64,000 nt of DNA from an uncultured Fretibacterium sp. GTDB lineage: Bacteria; Synergistota; Synergistia; Synergistales; Aminobacteriaceae. A program made the position numbers and the translations under genes. The notes beneath the pieces were generated by a model. It had not been told where the DNA came from. It did no database searches and saw nothing but the letters and a program-made list of their open reading frames with translations. The stretch spans positions 1 to 64,000 of the forward strand of contig CAMHMH010000009.1 in assembly GCA_946186205.1 (NCBI GenBank), in the 5' to 3' direction. How positions within the stretch are numbered: the stretch's first letter is position 1; every line of letters begins with the position of its first letter. Positions 43,297 to 51,517 of this stretch are shown piece after piece.

Positions 43297-44025
43297 TTAA
43301 TTGTTATCCCTATAGTTTGTTCTTGGTATCGGGTTGAATATTACATCGCCCATGTTTACATCGTAGCTTTCGCCGAACTCGCGCCTTCTCCCTGTGTGAA
43401 TGTCTGCTGGCTTGCTGACTGCTGACGGTCTCACTTCGTCATAGATGCTGTGTCTTCCTCCTTCAGGCTTGTGAAGTCCGACTGCCTCGACTCCCCAGAG
43501 CGTCAAGATTTCCTGTGATGATTTCTCGTTCAGTGACGGGTAAGACTGCCACCAGTTAGAATCGTCCGGGCTGAAAAATATTGTCCCTGAGTCATTCCCT
43601 GAACCTTTTGCGGCTTTCAGCGTTATCGGAGTCAGTCGCACGCCGTTCACGCTTCCTGCTTTGAGCCAGGCATAATCACCGCTCATCCATGAGTCGCCAG
43701 CAGGCTTGTCAGTTATGCCGAGCTCGTGAGAATTCGCGCGAAGATATTTGCGGGCTGTTGAGTACTTGCCGACGGAGACTCCCGCCCATAAATCATTTCC
43801 GACTCTCTCAACCTTTATTGTGTCGAGCCAGTTATTTGGGGTGTCAGCAAAGTAATTCCGCAGTATTCGTAGGTTCGGTGCTGACTGCCCGTTCATGGCC
43901 AGAGCTGAGACGAGAGAATAGAGTCCGCCGATTACCCTGTGAATTTCGGGGTCAGGGTTTATTTCAGCAGAACATGAAGCGCACATGAAAACGCAGAGTA
44001 TTAACGCTGTAAAAATTTTACGCAA
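43297..44025 (-). CDS. Exported hypothetical (probable lipoprotein)
   Basis: 242 residues, no family recognised. N-terminal signal MRKIFTALILCVFMCASC ends in a possible lipobox with the cysteine at about 18. The mature part has Trp- and Gly-rich stretches and ends in a Arg/Asn-rich tail. TTG start at 44025 is supported by GGAAGG nine bases upstream. It lies 17 bases after the glycosyltransferase and 16 bases before galE, so an envelope role is likely. Confidence 0.6.
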   Translation of the reverse strand: MRKIFTALILCVFMCASCSAEINPDPEIHRVIGGLYSLVSALAMNGQSAPNLRILRNYFADTPNNWLDTIKVERVGNDLWAGVSVGKYSTARKYLRANSHELGITDKPAGDSWMSGDYAWLKAGSVNGVRLTPITLKAAKGSGNDSGTIFFSPDDSNWWQSYPSLNEKSSQEILTLWGVEAVGLHKPEGGRHSIYDEVRPSAVSKPADIHTGRRREFGESYDVNMGDVIFNPIPRTNYRDNN

Positions 44026-44042
44026 AATGATTTACCTTCCTT

Positions 44043-45614
44043 CTATTGGTTGCTTAACAGCAAAAGCCCGTTTCCCTCCGTGATGTGAAAGACATTCTGC
44101 GGAAGAGGGTTATCAGGCTTGAAATCTGACGGCATGAGGAGAAATACGCGGTACTTGCTCGCCCATGCGGTATTTATCTCTGACTCCTGCGCTGAAAATT
44201 TCCGTTCCGCGACTCCTTCTGTGAAATCCGCGCTGATTATCCGTGAATTTCTCAGAGTGTAGAAATACATTGACGGATGATTTATCCCATACTGCAAAAC
44301 TACATCATTGCCCCGGATAATTTCCCTCAGTTTCATTCCCGCGTCATGACATGAGTAGAGTCCCGACGAAAGATTGAAGACTCCCGCAAGGGGCATGAGA
44401 CATATCAAGGCTGAAGCTGAGACATTGCGCGCCCATTTCACCGGCTGGCGAGTCTTTGTGTAGTACCATGACGCAAAGAGAAATAATCCCTCAGTCAGTC
44501 CCCAGGGAATAAGCGACATCAAAGAGGCTTTAAGCACCGGGAAATTGTGAAGCGTAAACGGAAGGAACAAAAACAGAACGGGAATAATAATCACAGTGTT
44601 GAACATCACAGCATAGCGCATAGAGTTAAAGCTCCTCTGACGAAGCCACGAGTCAATCTTTCGGCCTAACAGCGCAGACAAAGCCGGAACGCACGCGCCC
44701 AATGACAGAAAATCACCCGTAAGCAGTGAAGACAGAGCAAAGACTGCCGCCCATACCATCATGAAGAACTCGCATGACTTCTGAGCAGGAAATTCACGCG
44801 GAAAAACTTCATACAAAGCCCGCACAATAAAGCCGTGAAAGGGCACGAATGACACGAACAATAACATCGAGACTCCCGCAATGCCTCCGAATGTGTACGT
44901 GTAATTCTGGCATCTCATGAAGTGAATGATTTCCGGGTTTGTGATAACGAGAGTCACAAAGTAGAGGCACGAAATTATGATGGTGAAGATTACTCCGCCC
45001 GGCCATGTGAAGAAGTCGCGCATAACTTCCCAGTCCTCAGAAAGTATGCAGTAAATCAGAACCGCCAGCAACGGCAGGTACAATCCCTCGAAACCGTAAG
45101 CAATGAACGCGAACGATATAGCAAGGTGTGAAGATCTGAGCTTGCGTTTGTTTTCGGTTGAACGGACAATCCCGGACATAGCGATACCCATCAGCCACGC
45201 ATAGAGTGAATGAGGCGAGTCGAACTGAGCGACAATGAAGCAGAGAGTCATGCTTGCACATACGCACGCGGCGAGCCATGATTTTCGCGCAGGATCATCA
45301 GCATACGGCCTTGCGGCTTTCGCGGAAGCCCAGACCATTCCGAGACCAGCGAGAGCCGGGAAGAATCTTACGGCAAATTCACTCCATCCGAGCAGCTTTA
45401 TTGCGATGACAGAGAGCCACCAGAATCCCATTGACCTGCCCGACGCTAAAGACTCTCCGATTTTGGGAACGAAATAATTTCCCCCTGCTGCCATGTGTAC
45501 AGCAACAGAAGCATTCACGCCCTCTACGGGATCTATTAAGCCGTGAGAGCCTATACCCCTGAAAAATATGTAGAACAAAAGAAGCCCGAAAAGTGCAGCG
45601 GGTTTTATTCGCAT
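44043..45614 (-). CDS. Membrane glycosyltransferase, PMT/ArnT-like
   Basis: 523 residues with about 11-13 hydrophobic helices. The first periplasmic loop has the acidic motif GLIDPVEG, corresponding to the catalytic D-E/E loop of GT-C enzymes, and RFFPALAGLG is typical of GT39/GT83. Such enzymes move a sugar from a lipid carrier to lipid A, protein or glycan outside the inner membrane. The C-terminal ~90 residues look like the family's soluble domain. Located before galE in the operon. Confidence 0.78.
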   Translation of the reverse strand: MRIKPAALFGLLLFYIFFRGIGSHGLIDPVEGVNASVAVHMAAGGNYFVPKIGESLASGRSMGFWWLSVIAIKLLGWSEFAVRFFPALAGLGMVWASAKAARPYADDPARKSWLAACVCASMTLCFIVAQFDSPHSLYAWLMGIAMSGIVRSTENKRKLRSSHLAISFAFIAYGFEGLYLPLLAVLIYCILSEDWEVMRDFFTWPGGVIFTIIISCLYFVTLVITNPEIIHFMRCQNYTYTFGGIAGVSMLLFVSFVPFHGFIVRALYEVFPREFPAQKSCEFFMMVWAAVFALSSLLTGDFLSLGACVPALSALLGRKIDSWLRQRSFNSMRYAVMFNTVIIIPVLFLFLPFTLHNFPVLKASLMSLIPWGLTEGLFLFASWYYTKTRQPVKWARNVSASALICLMPLAGVFNLSSGLYSCHDAGMKLREIIRGNDVVLQYGINHPSMYFYTLRNSRIISADFTEGVAERKFSAQESEINTAWASKYRVFLLMPSDFKPDNPLPQNVFHITEGNGLLLLSNQ

Positions 45615-45617
45615 GAA

Positions 45618-46187
45618 TTACTTCAACAGGGGCAACAATGCTTTGAACTGCGGAGTGCCTGCTTTGCCCAAGAGCTGATATATCACCGTTTCAGTCGGAA
45701 CTACGAAGCACCCTGCCGACCTCACAGCCTCAAGAGCGAGTGAATGATTATCAGGCGAACGGCTTCCGCATGAGTCAGCAGCGACAACTACATTAAGGTT
45801 GTATTTCTCCTGAAGGTCTAACGCTGTCGAGAGGACGCAGATATGAGTCTCAATGCCGAACAATATCACGGTGTCTTTTGTGCCAGAATTGAACCGCAAG
45901 TTGAGGAACGCATCACCGAATCCGGGATTAGCGGCGCAGGAAAATTCTACTTTGTCGATAACGGGCGAGTCATCCGGGGTTAATGCTTTGAGTTCGGGGA
46001 CAGTAGAGCCGATTCCCTTTGGGTATTGCTCAGAGAGCATGACGGGTATAGAAAGTTCGCGGGCTGAAGTGAGGAGCTTTTGAGAATTTCTGAGTACTTC
46101 ATCTTTATTGTACATGGCCGGAAGCAAGCGTTCCTGAATGTCAATCATGAGCATGAAAGATGACATTGCCTCTATGGACTTATGCAC
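45618..46187 (-). CDS. Isochorismatase-family cysteine hydrolase (YcaC-like)
   Basis: 189 residues. The Asp-Lys-Cys triad is visible: MLMIDIQERLL (Asp), VIDKVEFSC (Lys) and GIETHICVLSTALDL (Cys). These hydrolases act on amides or isochorismate-like substrates; the true substrate is unknown. GTG start at 46187 with AGAGG nine bases upstream; ATG at 46166 is an alternative. First gene of the operon running to ksgA, three bases before the glycosyltransferase. Confidence 0.85.
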   Translation of the reverse strand: MHKSIEAMSSFMLMIDIQERLLPAMYNKDEVLRNSQKLLTSARELSIPVMLSEQYPKGIGSTVPELKALTPDDSPVIDKVEFSCAANPGFGDAFLNLRFNSGTKDTVILFGIETHICVLSTALDLQEKYNLNVVVAADSCGSRSPDNHSLALEAVRSAGCFVVPTETVIYQLLGKAGTPQFKALLPLLK

Positions 46188-46269
46188 GTGAAACAGCCTC
46201 TCAATCTGTGAAAATTTTGTGTGAAAATTATTATATACTATGTGAAAAAATGAAAGGGGATTACAACCT

Positions 46270-46554
46270 ATGAGCGCGAAAAAAGTTATGGCGTTTTACC
46301 TCGAGGGCTGCCCGTATTGCAGACAGGCTCGCGAGGCCGTGAAGGAATTGACAGAAGGCAATGCGGAATATTCATCCGTAAAAATCGAATGGGTAGAAGA
46401 GAACCAGAACCCGGAAGTTTCAGCGCAGTATGATTACTACCGTGTGCCGACGTTTTTTGTTGACGGCGTGAAAGTGTCAGAGGCGAGGCCGGGCGAGAAG
46501 TACGAGGAGTGCCGCGAGAATGTGAAGCGAGTCTTTGAGGAGGCATTAGCGTAA
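46270..46554 (+). CDS. Glutaredoxin/thioredoxin-like protein
   Basis: 94 residues with the active site CPYC near position 15 and the cis-proline VPTFFVDG near 60, a complete glutaredoxin-type fold. It would reduce disulfides or act as electron donor in the cytoplasm. A -10-like TATACT lies at 46234-46239. Its stop overlaps the start of the RelB-like antitoxin gene (TAATG), an unusual coupling. Confidence 0.88.
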   Translation: MSAKKVMAFYLEGCPYCRQAREAVKELTEGNAEYSSVKIEWVEENQNPEVSAQYDYYRVPTFFVDGVKVSEARPGEKYEECRENVKRVFEEALA

Positions 46555-46808
46555 TGCCAGAAGTAAGCGTGAATATCATGATGGATGAGGAACTGCGCGA
46601 CAGATTCGGGAATTTCTGCGCGAAAATCGGCCTGAGCATGTCCGCTGTGATTTCACGTTTAGCTCGCCAGGCAGTGAACACGAACATGATACCGTCAGAA
46701 GATCCCTTTTACAGCGCGGCAAATATTCGGAGGCTTGAGAGGGCAGCTGATGATGTCCGCTCAGGAAGGGCAGTATTAACAGAACATGAACTGATTGACG
46801 CTGACTGA
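46554..46808 (+). CDS. RelB/DinJ-family antitoxin
   Basis: 84 residues. N-terminal ribbon-helix-helix (VSVNIMMDEELRDRFGNFC...LSMSAVISRLAR) for operator binding and dimerisation, then a charged tail that would wrap the toxin. It overlaps both neighbours, glutaredoxin before and toxin after (ATGA), so its level is tied to both. Confidence 0.88.
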   Translation: MPEVSVNIMMDEELRDRFGNFCAKIGLSMSAVISRLARQAVNTNMIPSEDPFYSAANIRRLERAADDVRSGRAVLTEHELIDAD

Positions 46809-47071
46809 TGATAAAGAAATGGCATGATGACGCATGGGAAGATTATCTTTACTGGCAGTGTCAGGACAAAAAGACTCTCAGGAAAATTAACAAGCTGATA
46901 AAAGACATTGAGCGCAACGGCTATAACTGCATCGGCAAACCTGAACCGCTGAAAGAGAATCTCACAGGCTGGTGGAGCGTAAGAATTGATGACTGTAACA
47001 GAATCGTATTCAGGATTTCAGGTGATGAGCTTGAAATTCTGCAATGCGGTTCTCACTACAGAGACTCATGA
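46808..47071 (+). CDS. YoeB/Txe-family toxin
   Basis: Ribosome-dependent mRNA interferase of 87 residues. Family core is intact: HDDAWEDYLYWQ, KPEPLKENLTGWWSVRIDD (catalytic Glu), NRIVFRI (Arg) and the terminal CGSHYRD (His-Tyr). It forms a type II pair with the RelB-like antitoxin directly upstream. Confidence 0.92.
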   Translation: MIKKWHDDAWEDYLYWQCQDKKTLRKINKLIKDIERNGYNCIGKPEPLKENLTGWWSVRIDDCNRIVFRISGDELEILQCGSHYRDS

Positions 47072-47145
47072 CGGACTAAAGCGGGGGGGTATTGTCCGAC
47101 AGTCATAATGATGACACTACTACACTGCAAGGAGCATCAAACATC

Positions 47146-47934
47146 ATGGAAATTCAGAATCTGTTAAGCAGTCCGATCTACAATGAGACTCTCTCAAAGC
47201 TCAGAGACAAAGCACGGGAAAACGCAAGACAGTCATTCGCAGATTTCATTGACGCCGACAACGGAGTCAAATCCGCCGCAATGATGAGCCGGCTCTCTTC
47301 ACAGGAGGCACAGAACACAGGCACAATGACGACCGTGAAGCTGACGAAAGAAGAAGCAGACTCATGGAAAAGCGGCAAACTTCCCGAAGGATTGAGATTC
47401 ACAAACGCGGGCGGAGTGATTTTCAGCGGAGGCAGAAAAGCATATAACGATTATTTCAATGTGTACTACACCGACGGCATGGATTATGATTATTCGTTCG
47501 CGGCATTCTATGATGAAAATTCGCCCGAAGACAATCCCGTGATTTATCTCACGATGTCCGCCTCAGGCCCTGACTCACTACACTATGATGACTTCATCAA
47601 CAATAATGAAATCGTTAAAGTAGAAGTCAGCAGAGTGAACCCCGCTAACGCAACTTACGAGGAAATGATAGCCCTTGCAGCATATATTTACCGCGATGAT
47701 CCTATGGGCGCAAGTGAAGCGTGTGAGGCTATAGACATGGCGCGTGAATACATGCAGGCTGACGGACTCGACTGGCAGAACGGGACGCATGATTACACGA
47801 GCTACTATCTTCCCGAAGTCGTAAGACGCAACAGAGACAGCACTAACCCGGCAAATCAGGCACTCGCAAAAGCCGCCGAGCCTCTGCTGGAATACCTGAA
47901 GGATTATCCTCGCGGAAAAACGGAGAACGCATGA
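47146..47934 (+). CDS. Uncharacterised protein A of a three-gene set
   Basis: About 262 residues, unrecognised. The N-terminal half is helical and Ser/Ala-rich, the C-terminal half mixed with acidic and Tyr-rich stretches (YFNVYYTDGMDYDY). No signal peptide or membrane helix. ATG at 47146 follows AAGGAGC; an upstream in-frame start at 47092 has no site. Overlaps gene B by 4 bases (ATGA). Confidence 0.5.
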   Translation: MEIQNLLSSPIYNETLSKLRDKARENARQSFADFIDADNGVKSAAMMSRLSSQEAQNTGTMTTVKLTKEEADSWKSGKLPEGLRFTNAGGVIFSGGRKAYNDYFNVYYTDGMDYDYSFAAFYDENSPEDNPVIYLTMSASGPDSLHYDDFINNNEIVKVEVSRVNPANATYEEMIALAAYIYRDDPMGASEACEAIDMAREYMQADGLDWQNGTHDYTSYYLPEVVRRNRDSTNPANQALAKAAEPLLEYLKDYPRGKTENA

Positions 47935-48854
47935 TGATACATACGAACCGTTACGCAGGACTGATGAGCCTGTACAAACAGATACAGAACGCAAAGTATC
48001 ATCACATTAACCCTGCGGAAATCTTCAACAGCAGACTTCATGACAGATTCATGCACATGGAGATTAACGGCGCGGACATCACCGGCATATACTCGCGCAA
48101 AGGCAGCACGATAACGATACCTGAACGCGAAATCACTGACGCAATTACTGACGCGGTGAACTTCGGAAATGTCAATTGTCCCGGCGGCTGGCCTGATGAC
48201 TTACTGGACAGGTTTGAAGCGTTTGCGGCAACCCTTCCGCCTGTGAGGCCTGAACGTGCAACAGAGTTAAAAGCTGTAGGCAATCACATAAACTTTCAGA
48301 AAGGACTTTACTACAAATTTACGGATGAAAACGGGAAAACAAGAGTCCTTGCTTCAACGGGCGAAAATAAATTGTCATTGCTCGAAACGGATGTACTTGC
48401 AGGCAGGGTAGACGGTGAAACGAAAATGATTGCGAATTTCTGGTCAGGATTGTATTGGCACGCATGGAGAGATATTCCGGCCTCAAAGCAGACAGAGTAC
48501 CTTGAAGCAGCAGGAGTCCAGCCTGGATTTTTTACGTTCACGGCGCATGACAAAACTATGGAGCTGTATTTCAATCCTGAATGCAAAGGTTATCCCCTAA
48601 TGGACAGAGAAGAATACGACAGCTACTGGAGGCCGTTCCAGAATGATAACTGGTGCAAAAAGTTTTGCGACACTGACGGTGAAAATTGGTGCGAACCCGG
48701 GGACAAGCCCCGCCCTTACGGGGTCGGCGACATCGTAGAAGGCAATAACGGCAGGCAGTTTGTGGTCAATCAGGACGGAAAAATTGATGTGCAATACGGC
48801 GATGATGTACTCAGTCTGCACCAGCTGAAGGTTGTCGGCCATATTGATATGTGA
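47931..48854 (+). CDS. Uncharacterised protein B of a three-gene set
   Basis: 307 residues, unrecognised. A central soluble domain is followed by a Cys/Trp cluster (NWCKKFCDTDGENWC) that could bind metal and a C-terminal strand-rich stretch with a KOW/SH3-like look (GDIVEGNNGRQFVVNQDG). Starts in an ATGA overlap with gene A. No signal peptide. Confidence 0.5.
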   Translation: MMIHTNRYAGLMSLYKQIQNAKYHHINPAEIFNSRLHDRFMHMEINGADITGIYSRKGSTITIPEREITDAITDAVNFGNVNCPGGWPDDLLDRFEAFAATLPPVRPERATELKAVGNHINFQKGLYYKFTDENGKTRVLASTGENKLSLLETDVLAGRVDGETKMIANFWSGLYWHAWRDIPASKQTEYLEAAGVQPGFFTFTAHDKTMELYFNPECKGYPLMDREEYDSYWRPFQNDNWCKKFCDTDGENWCEPGDKPRPYGVGDIVEGNNGRQFVVNQDGKIDVQYGDDVLSLHQLKVVGHIDM

Positions 48855-48872
48855 GAACTGTTGATTTTTTAT

Positions 48873-48922
48873 CGCGCTATAATGACACAAGACAATTCCC
48901 GCGCTATAAAGGCATAAGACAA
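48873..48922 (+). promoter_or_regulatory. Duplicated -10 region before gene C
   Basis: CGCGCTATAATGACACAAGA (48873-) is repeated with few changes 27 bases on (48900-), giving TATAAT at 48878-48883 and TATAAA at 48905-48910. A promoter duplication, just before AAAGGAGG of gene C. Confidence 0.55.
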
Positions 48923-48936
48923 AGGAGGATTCCCAC

Positions 48937-49989
48937 ATGCATATTAACGGTCTCACAAGTTACACCGCGCAAATGCCTCATTTACAGCGCACTCATCACA
49001 CATCAATCACAATCCCGACTCCGAATGACCTTCAGGACTCCGTCTCAATCTCTGAGCTTGGCAAGCGACTCACAATGAACAGGACGCACAAATCAAACCG
49101 TCTCACAGGCGGAAGCTCACAGGTTCAGGACGTTGCCGAACTGATGAGCAAATCGCTGTCGAAAGTCGAAAGCACCCTCGAAAAAATGTACGAGCTCGTG
49201 AAGAAAGCCTCAAATACTGACCTTACCGCCCTTGACCGAATCAATATGCAGATTGAGTACGAGGAACTCCGCGAATCTCTCGCCGGAGCATCGCTGAAAA
49301 TGAATGAGGGACTCGCTCAGATTTCGGGCCAGAAAGTGGACAAGCCTTATACTAACCTCACGAATGAAAGCCCCGACGGTACGAAAGTTCTTGAACGCGC
49401 AAGAGACAGATTGATGCGCGGTGAAGAATGGAATGTTGCGGAGGCATATGGGATTAAATATGACGATGAAACAGGCGAAGAAATTTCCGGCTACTGGGTA
49501 ACAGGCGAAAAGATGACACATTTCATTGACGGCTCTGAAGTATCAACGGTGAAGGACAAAATCAACGGTTCTGACACGATAAACCTGATGAGCAGTGTTA
49601 CCGCCAAAAAAGGAGTCGAACGTGTTGAAGAGCAGCTGACACGTGTTAAGGACATGCGCGAAAAATTCAGCTCGTTCATTATGAGCTATGACGGTGAGGA
49701 CTTGGACAGCGGCGTGAAGGTCAAGGATTTGGACGAGTATGCGCGTCAGAATAAGTTTGACAGTGTGCTGGGCATTGTTGAATTTCAGGGAGCAAGATGG
49801 GAACTGCCGGAATACGCACATTCAGAGCCGAAACTCATCACTCCCACAAACGGAATGGGCTTCATGTTCTCGCGTATTGATGAAATGTTCGGTGATATTG
49901 CCGGGAAACTTGCGGCGAGTCCGATTCATGAGGGAGTTGAGGACGCAAGATTAGTTGATTACGCGCAGGGTAGTCCCAAAATTTTATAG
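48937..49989 (+). CDS. Uncharacterised protein C with flagellin-like helices
   Basis: 350 residues, no firm family. The opening MHINGLTSYTAQ and the helix around 70-115 (LSKVESTLEKMYELVKKASN...DRINMQIEYEEL) resemble the N-terminal helices of flagellin, which carry the same coiled spacing; the rest is unlike flagellin and no flagellar gene is near. AAAGGAGG precedes the ATG. It has its own promoter region but is co-oriented with genes A and B. Could be a filament-like or secreted structural protein; low confidence. Confidence 0.5.
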   Translation: MHINGLTSYTAQMPHLQRTHHTSITIPTPNDLQDSVSISELGKRLTMNRTHKSNRLTGGSSQVQDVAELMSKSLSKVESTLEKMYELVKKASNTDLTALDRINMQIEYEELRESLAGASLKMNEGLAQISGQKVDKPYTNLTNESPDGTKVLERARDRLMRGEEWNVAEAYGIKYDDETGEEISGYWVTGEKMTHFIDGSEVSTVKDKINGSDTINLMSSVTAKKGVERVEEQLTRVKDMREKFSSFIMSYDGEDLDSGVKVKDLDEYARQNKFDSVLGIVEFQGARWELPEYAHSEPKLITPTNGMGFMFSRIDEMFGDIAGKLAASPIHEGVEDARLVDYAQGSPKIL

Positions 49990-50069
49990 GTTATATTTCA
50001 TCAAAAGTCAGTAAAAGTTATTAGTCAATAATAATAAATTTCCCCGATATAGTTAAAGAAAGTCAGTAA

Positions 50070-50111
50070 TATAATTCTCCGTGCTGTGAGGGAAAAAGAG
50101 ACCTTCACGGA
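50070..50111 (+). promoter_or_regulatory. Hsp20 promoter and leader hairpin
   Basis: TATAAT (50070-50075) is followed by TCCGTG (50078-50083) pairing with CACGGA (50106-50111). The hairpin lies at the transcript start, 10-15 bases before AAGGAG. It could be a stress-response operator or a simple RNA thermometer; CIRCE is not present. Confidence 0.45.
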
Positions 50112-50136
50112 AATAACACAAAGGAGATTGATTACT

Positions 50137-50577
50137 ATGGCAAGATACCCAATGATGAGAATGATGGATCCTGAAAATATGATTGATACGTTCATGAGGG
50201 GATTCAATGAGCCGTTTTTCACAGAAGGCTTCACAGAGTTCGGCGCAAAAACTGACCTTTACAGGAAGGACGGAAAGATCTACGCGGAGGCAGAACTGCC
50301 CGGAATTAATCCCGATGACGTAGAGTTACACGTTTACGGCGACAGGCTCACACTTTCAGCAGAAAAGAAATCAGAGTCAACAGAAGGCGCAAAAGATAAA
50401 AGCTACTTCCGCAGTGAGAGACGTTACGGAAAAATTGAGCGCGTTATCTCATTCCCCGTTGAAGCTGACCCCGAGACCGCAAAAGCTACCTTCAAGAACG
50501 GAGTCTTAACCGTCGAAATCGCAGAAAAGAGTCAGGACAAAGCTCACAAGAAAGTCGCAATAACTTCTGAAGCATAA
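50137..50577 (+). CDS. Small heat-shock protein Hsp20
   Basis: ATP-independent holdase chaperone of 146 residues. Alpha-crystallin domain from about 38 to 135 with ELPGINPDDVELHV and the closing FKNGVLTVEIAE (family A-x-x-x-n-GvL). ATG at 50137 follows AAGGAG; the longer frame to 50086 starts in the leader hairpin. Single gene with its own terminator. Confidence 0.93.
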   Translation: MARYPMMRMMDPENMIDTFMRGFNEPFFTEGFTEFGAKTDLYRKDGKIYAEAELPGINPDDVELHVYGDRLTLSAEKKSESTEGAKDKSYFRSERRYGKIERVISFPVEADPETAKATFKNGVLTVEIAEKSQDKAHKKVAITSEA

Positions 50578-50599
50578 CCCCTTAACCAAAATCAGAAGG

Positions 50600-50630
50600 C
50601 CGCAGTCTGAAATATGGCTGCGGTTTTTTT
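50600..50630 (+). terminator. Terminator of hsp20
   Basis: CCGCAG (50600-50605) pairs with CTGCGG (50618-50623), followed by seven T. Confidence 0.9.
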
Positions 50631-50635
50631 GTGCG

Positions 50636-51454
50636 TTACTTCACGTACTGGGATATGAATAATCTTCTCTCGGAGGTCGTTATCTTTCGGACTCTCACAA
50701 ACTGACCCGATATGCTGTAATCCGGGACTGTCTTTAATCTTCCGTTTACGATTCTCCCGGCAACACGATACCAGCCGTTACTATCATCCTCAACAAGAAG
50801 AATGTCCCCCCTTGACCTGCTCACCTGAAATTTGACTCTGCCGCTAGGAGCATACTCACGCACGTTGACTTTCTCACCCGTAACTTCACCAACACGAAGC
50901 GAAGAATACAAATCAAACAGGAAATACATTCGGGTGGTCTGGTTATGGTAGAGGTTACAGCCGATTGATGTTACTTTGCCATTCTCGACTGAAAACATAA
51001 GCAAAGCTCCGCCGTCTGCCTCTTCAAACTGGTACACGTGATATGTTTCCGAATAGATAGAAAACAAATGCTCCTTGCCGAAATATGACTCTACTTTGCT
51101 GAAAGGCGCACCGACTTTTATCCCGTCAGCAAAAATTAATTCCCCGCTGTCCGTCCAGAAGCTATAGAGATAACTGCTTGACCAGTCCCCGCCGTTATAC
51201 TTGCGAGTGAGAAAATAATCATCACTGTACCAAGCTCGCTCGTAAACTGTCTCATCTCCGTACATCTTATCCCTCACAAACTCGACATCCTGAATGTCAT
51301 ATTCACCGCTTCTGCTTATCGAGTTCGCTGCCTTCTCAATGCTGCTCCAGAATGCCGCAAACTTTCTTTCATGATCGTCAGCAAATGAACAAAACGGAAG
51401 AAGCAAAACCATCACAACAGCAGCGCACAAAAATTTACAACGCAACAATAACAC
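50636..51454 (-). CDS. Exported protein with C-terminal SH3b-like domain
   Basis: 272 residues. Signal peptide about 1-25 (hydrophobic, ending CSFADD). Central domain unrecognised and rich in aromatic residues; the last ~75 residues fit a bacterial SH3 domain (VNVREYAPSGRVKFQVSRSRGD...GWYRVAGRI), usually used to bind cell wall or peptides. The start is unclear: GTG at 51454, or TTG at 51448/51445, with GGGG just upstream. Convergent with hsp20. Confidence 0.65.
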   Translation of the reverse strand: MLLLRCKFLCAAVVMVLLLPFCSFADDHERKFAAFWSSIEKAANSISRSGEYDIQDVEFVRDKMYGDETVYERAWYSDDYFLTRKYNGGDWSSSYLYSFWTDSGELIFADGIKVGAPFSKVESYFGKEHLFSIYSETYHVYQFEEADGGALLMFSVENGKVTSIGCNLYHNQTTRMYFLFDLYSSLRVGEVTGEKVNVREYAPSGRVKFQVSRSRGDILLVEDDSNGWYRVAGRIVNGRLKTVPDYSISGQFVRVRKITTSERRLFISQYVK

Positions 51455-51517
51455 CCCTGTGTCAAAATTTGGATTGGGCGATTATATCATCATGTCAGCA
51501 TATGGTAATATTGCCTC

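Noticed and set aside
48937-49989. Flagellin gene
   Set aside because: Only a short helical stretch is flagellin-like; the C-terminal D0/D1 counterpart is missing and no flagellar genes are present.
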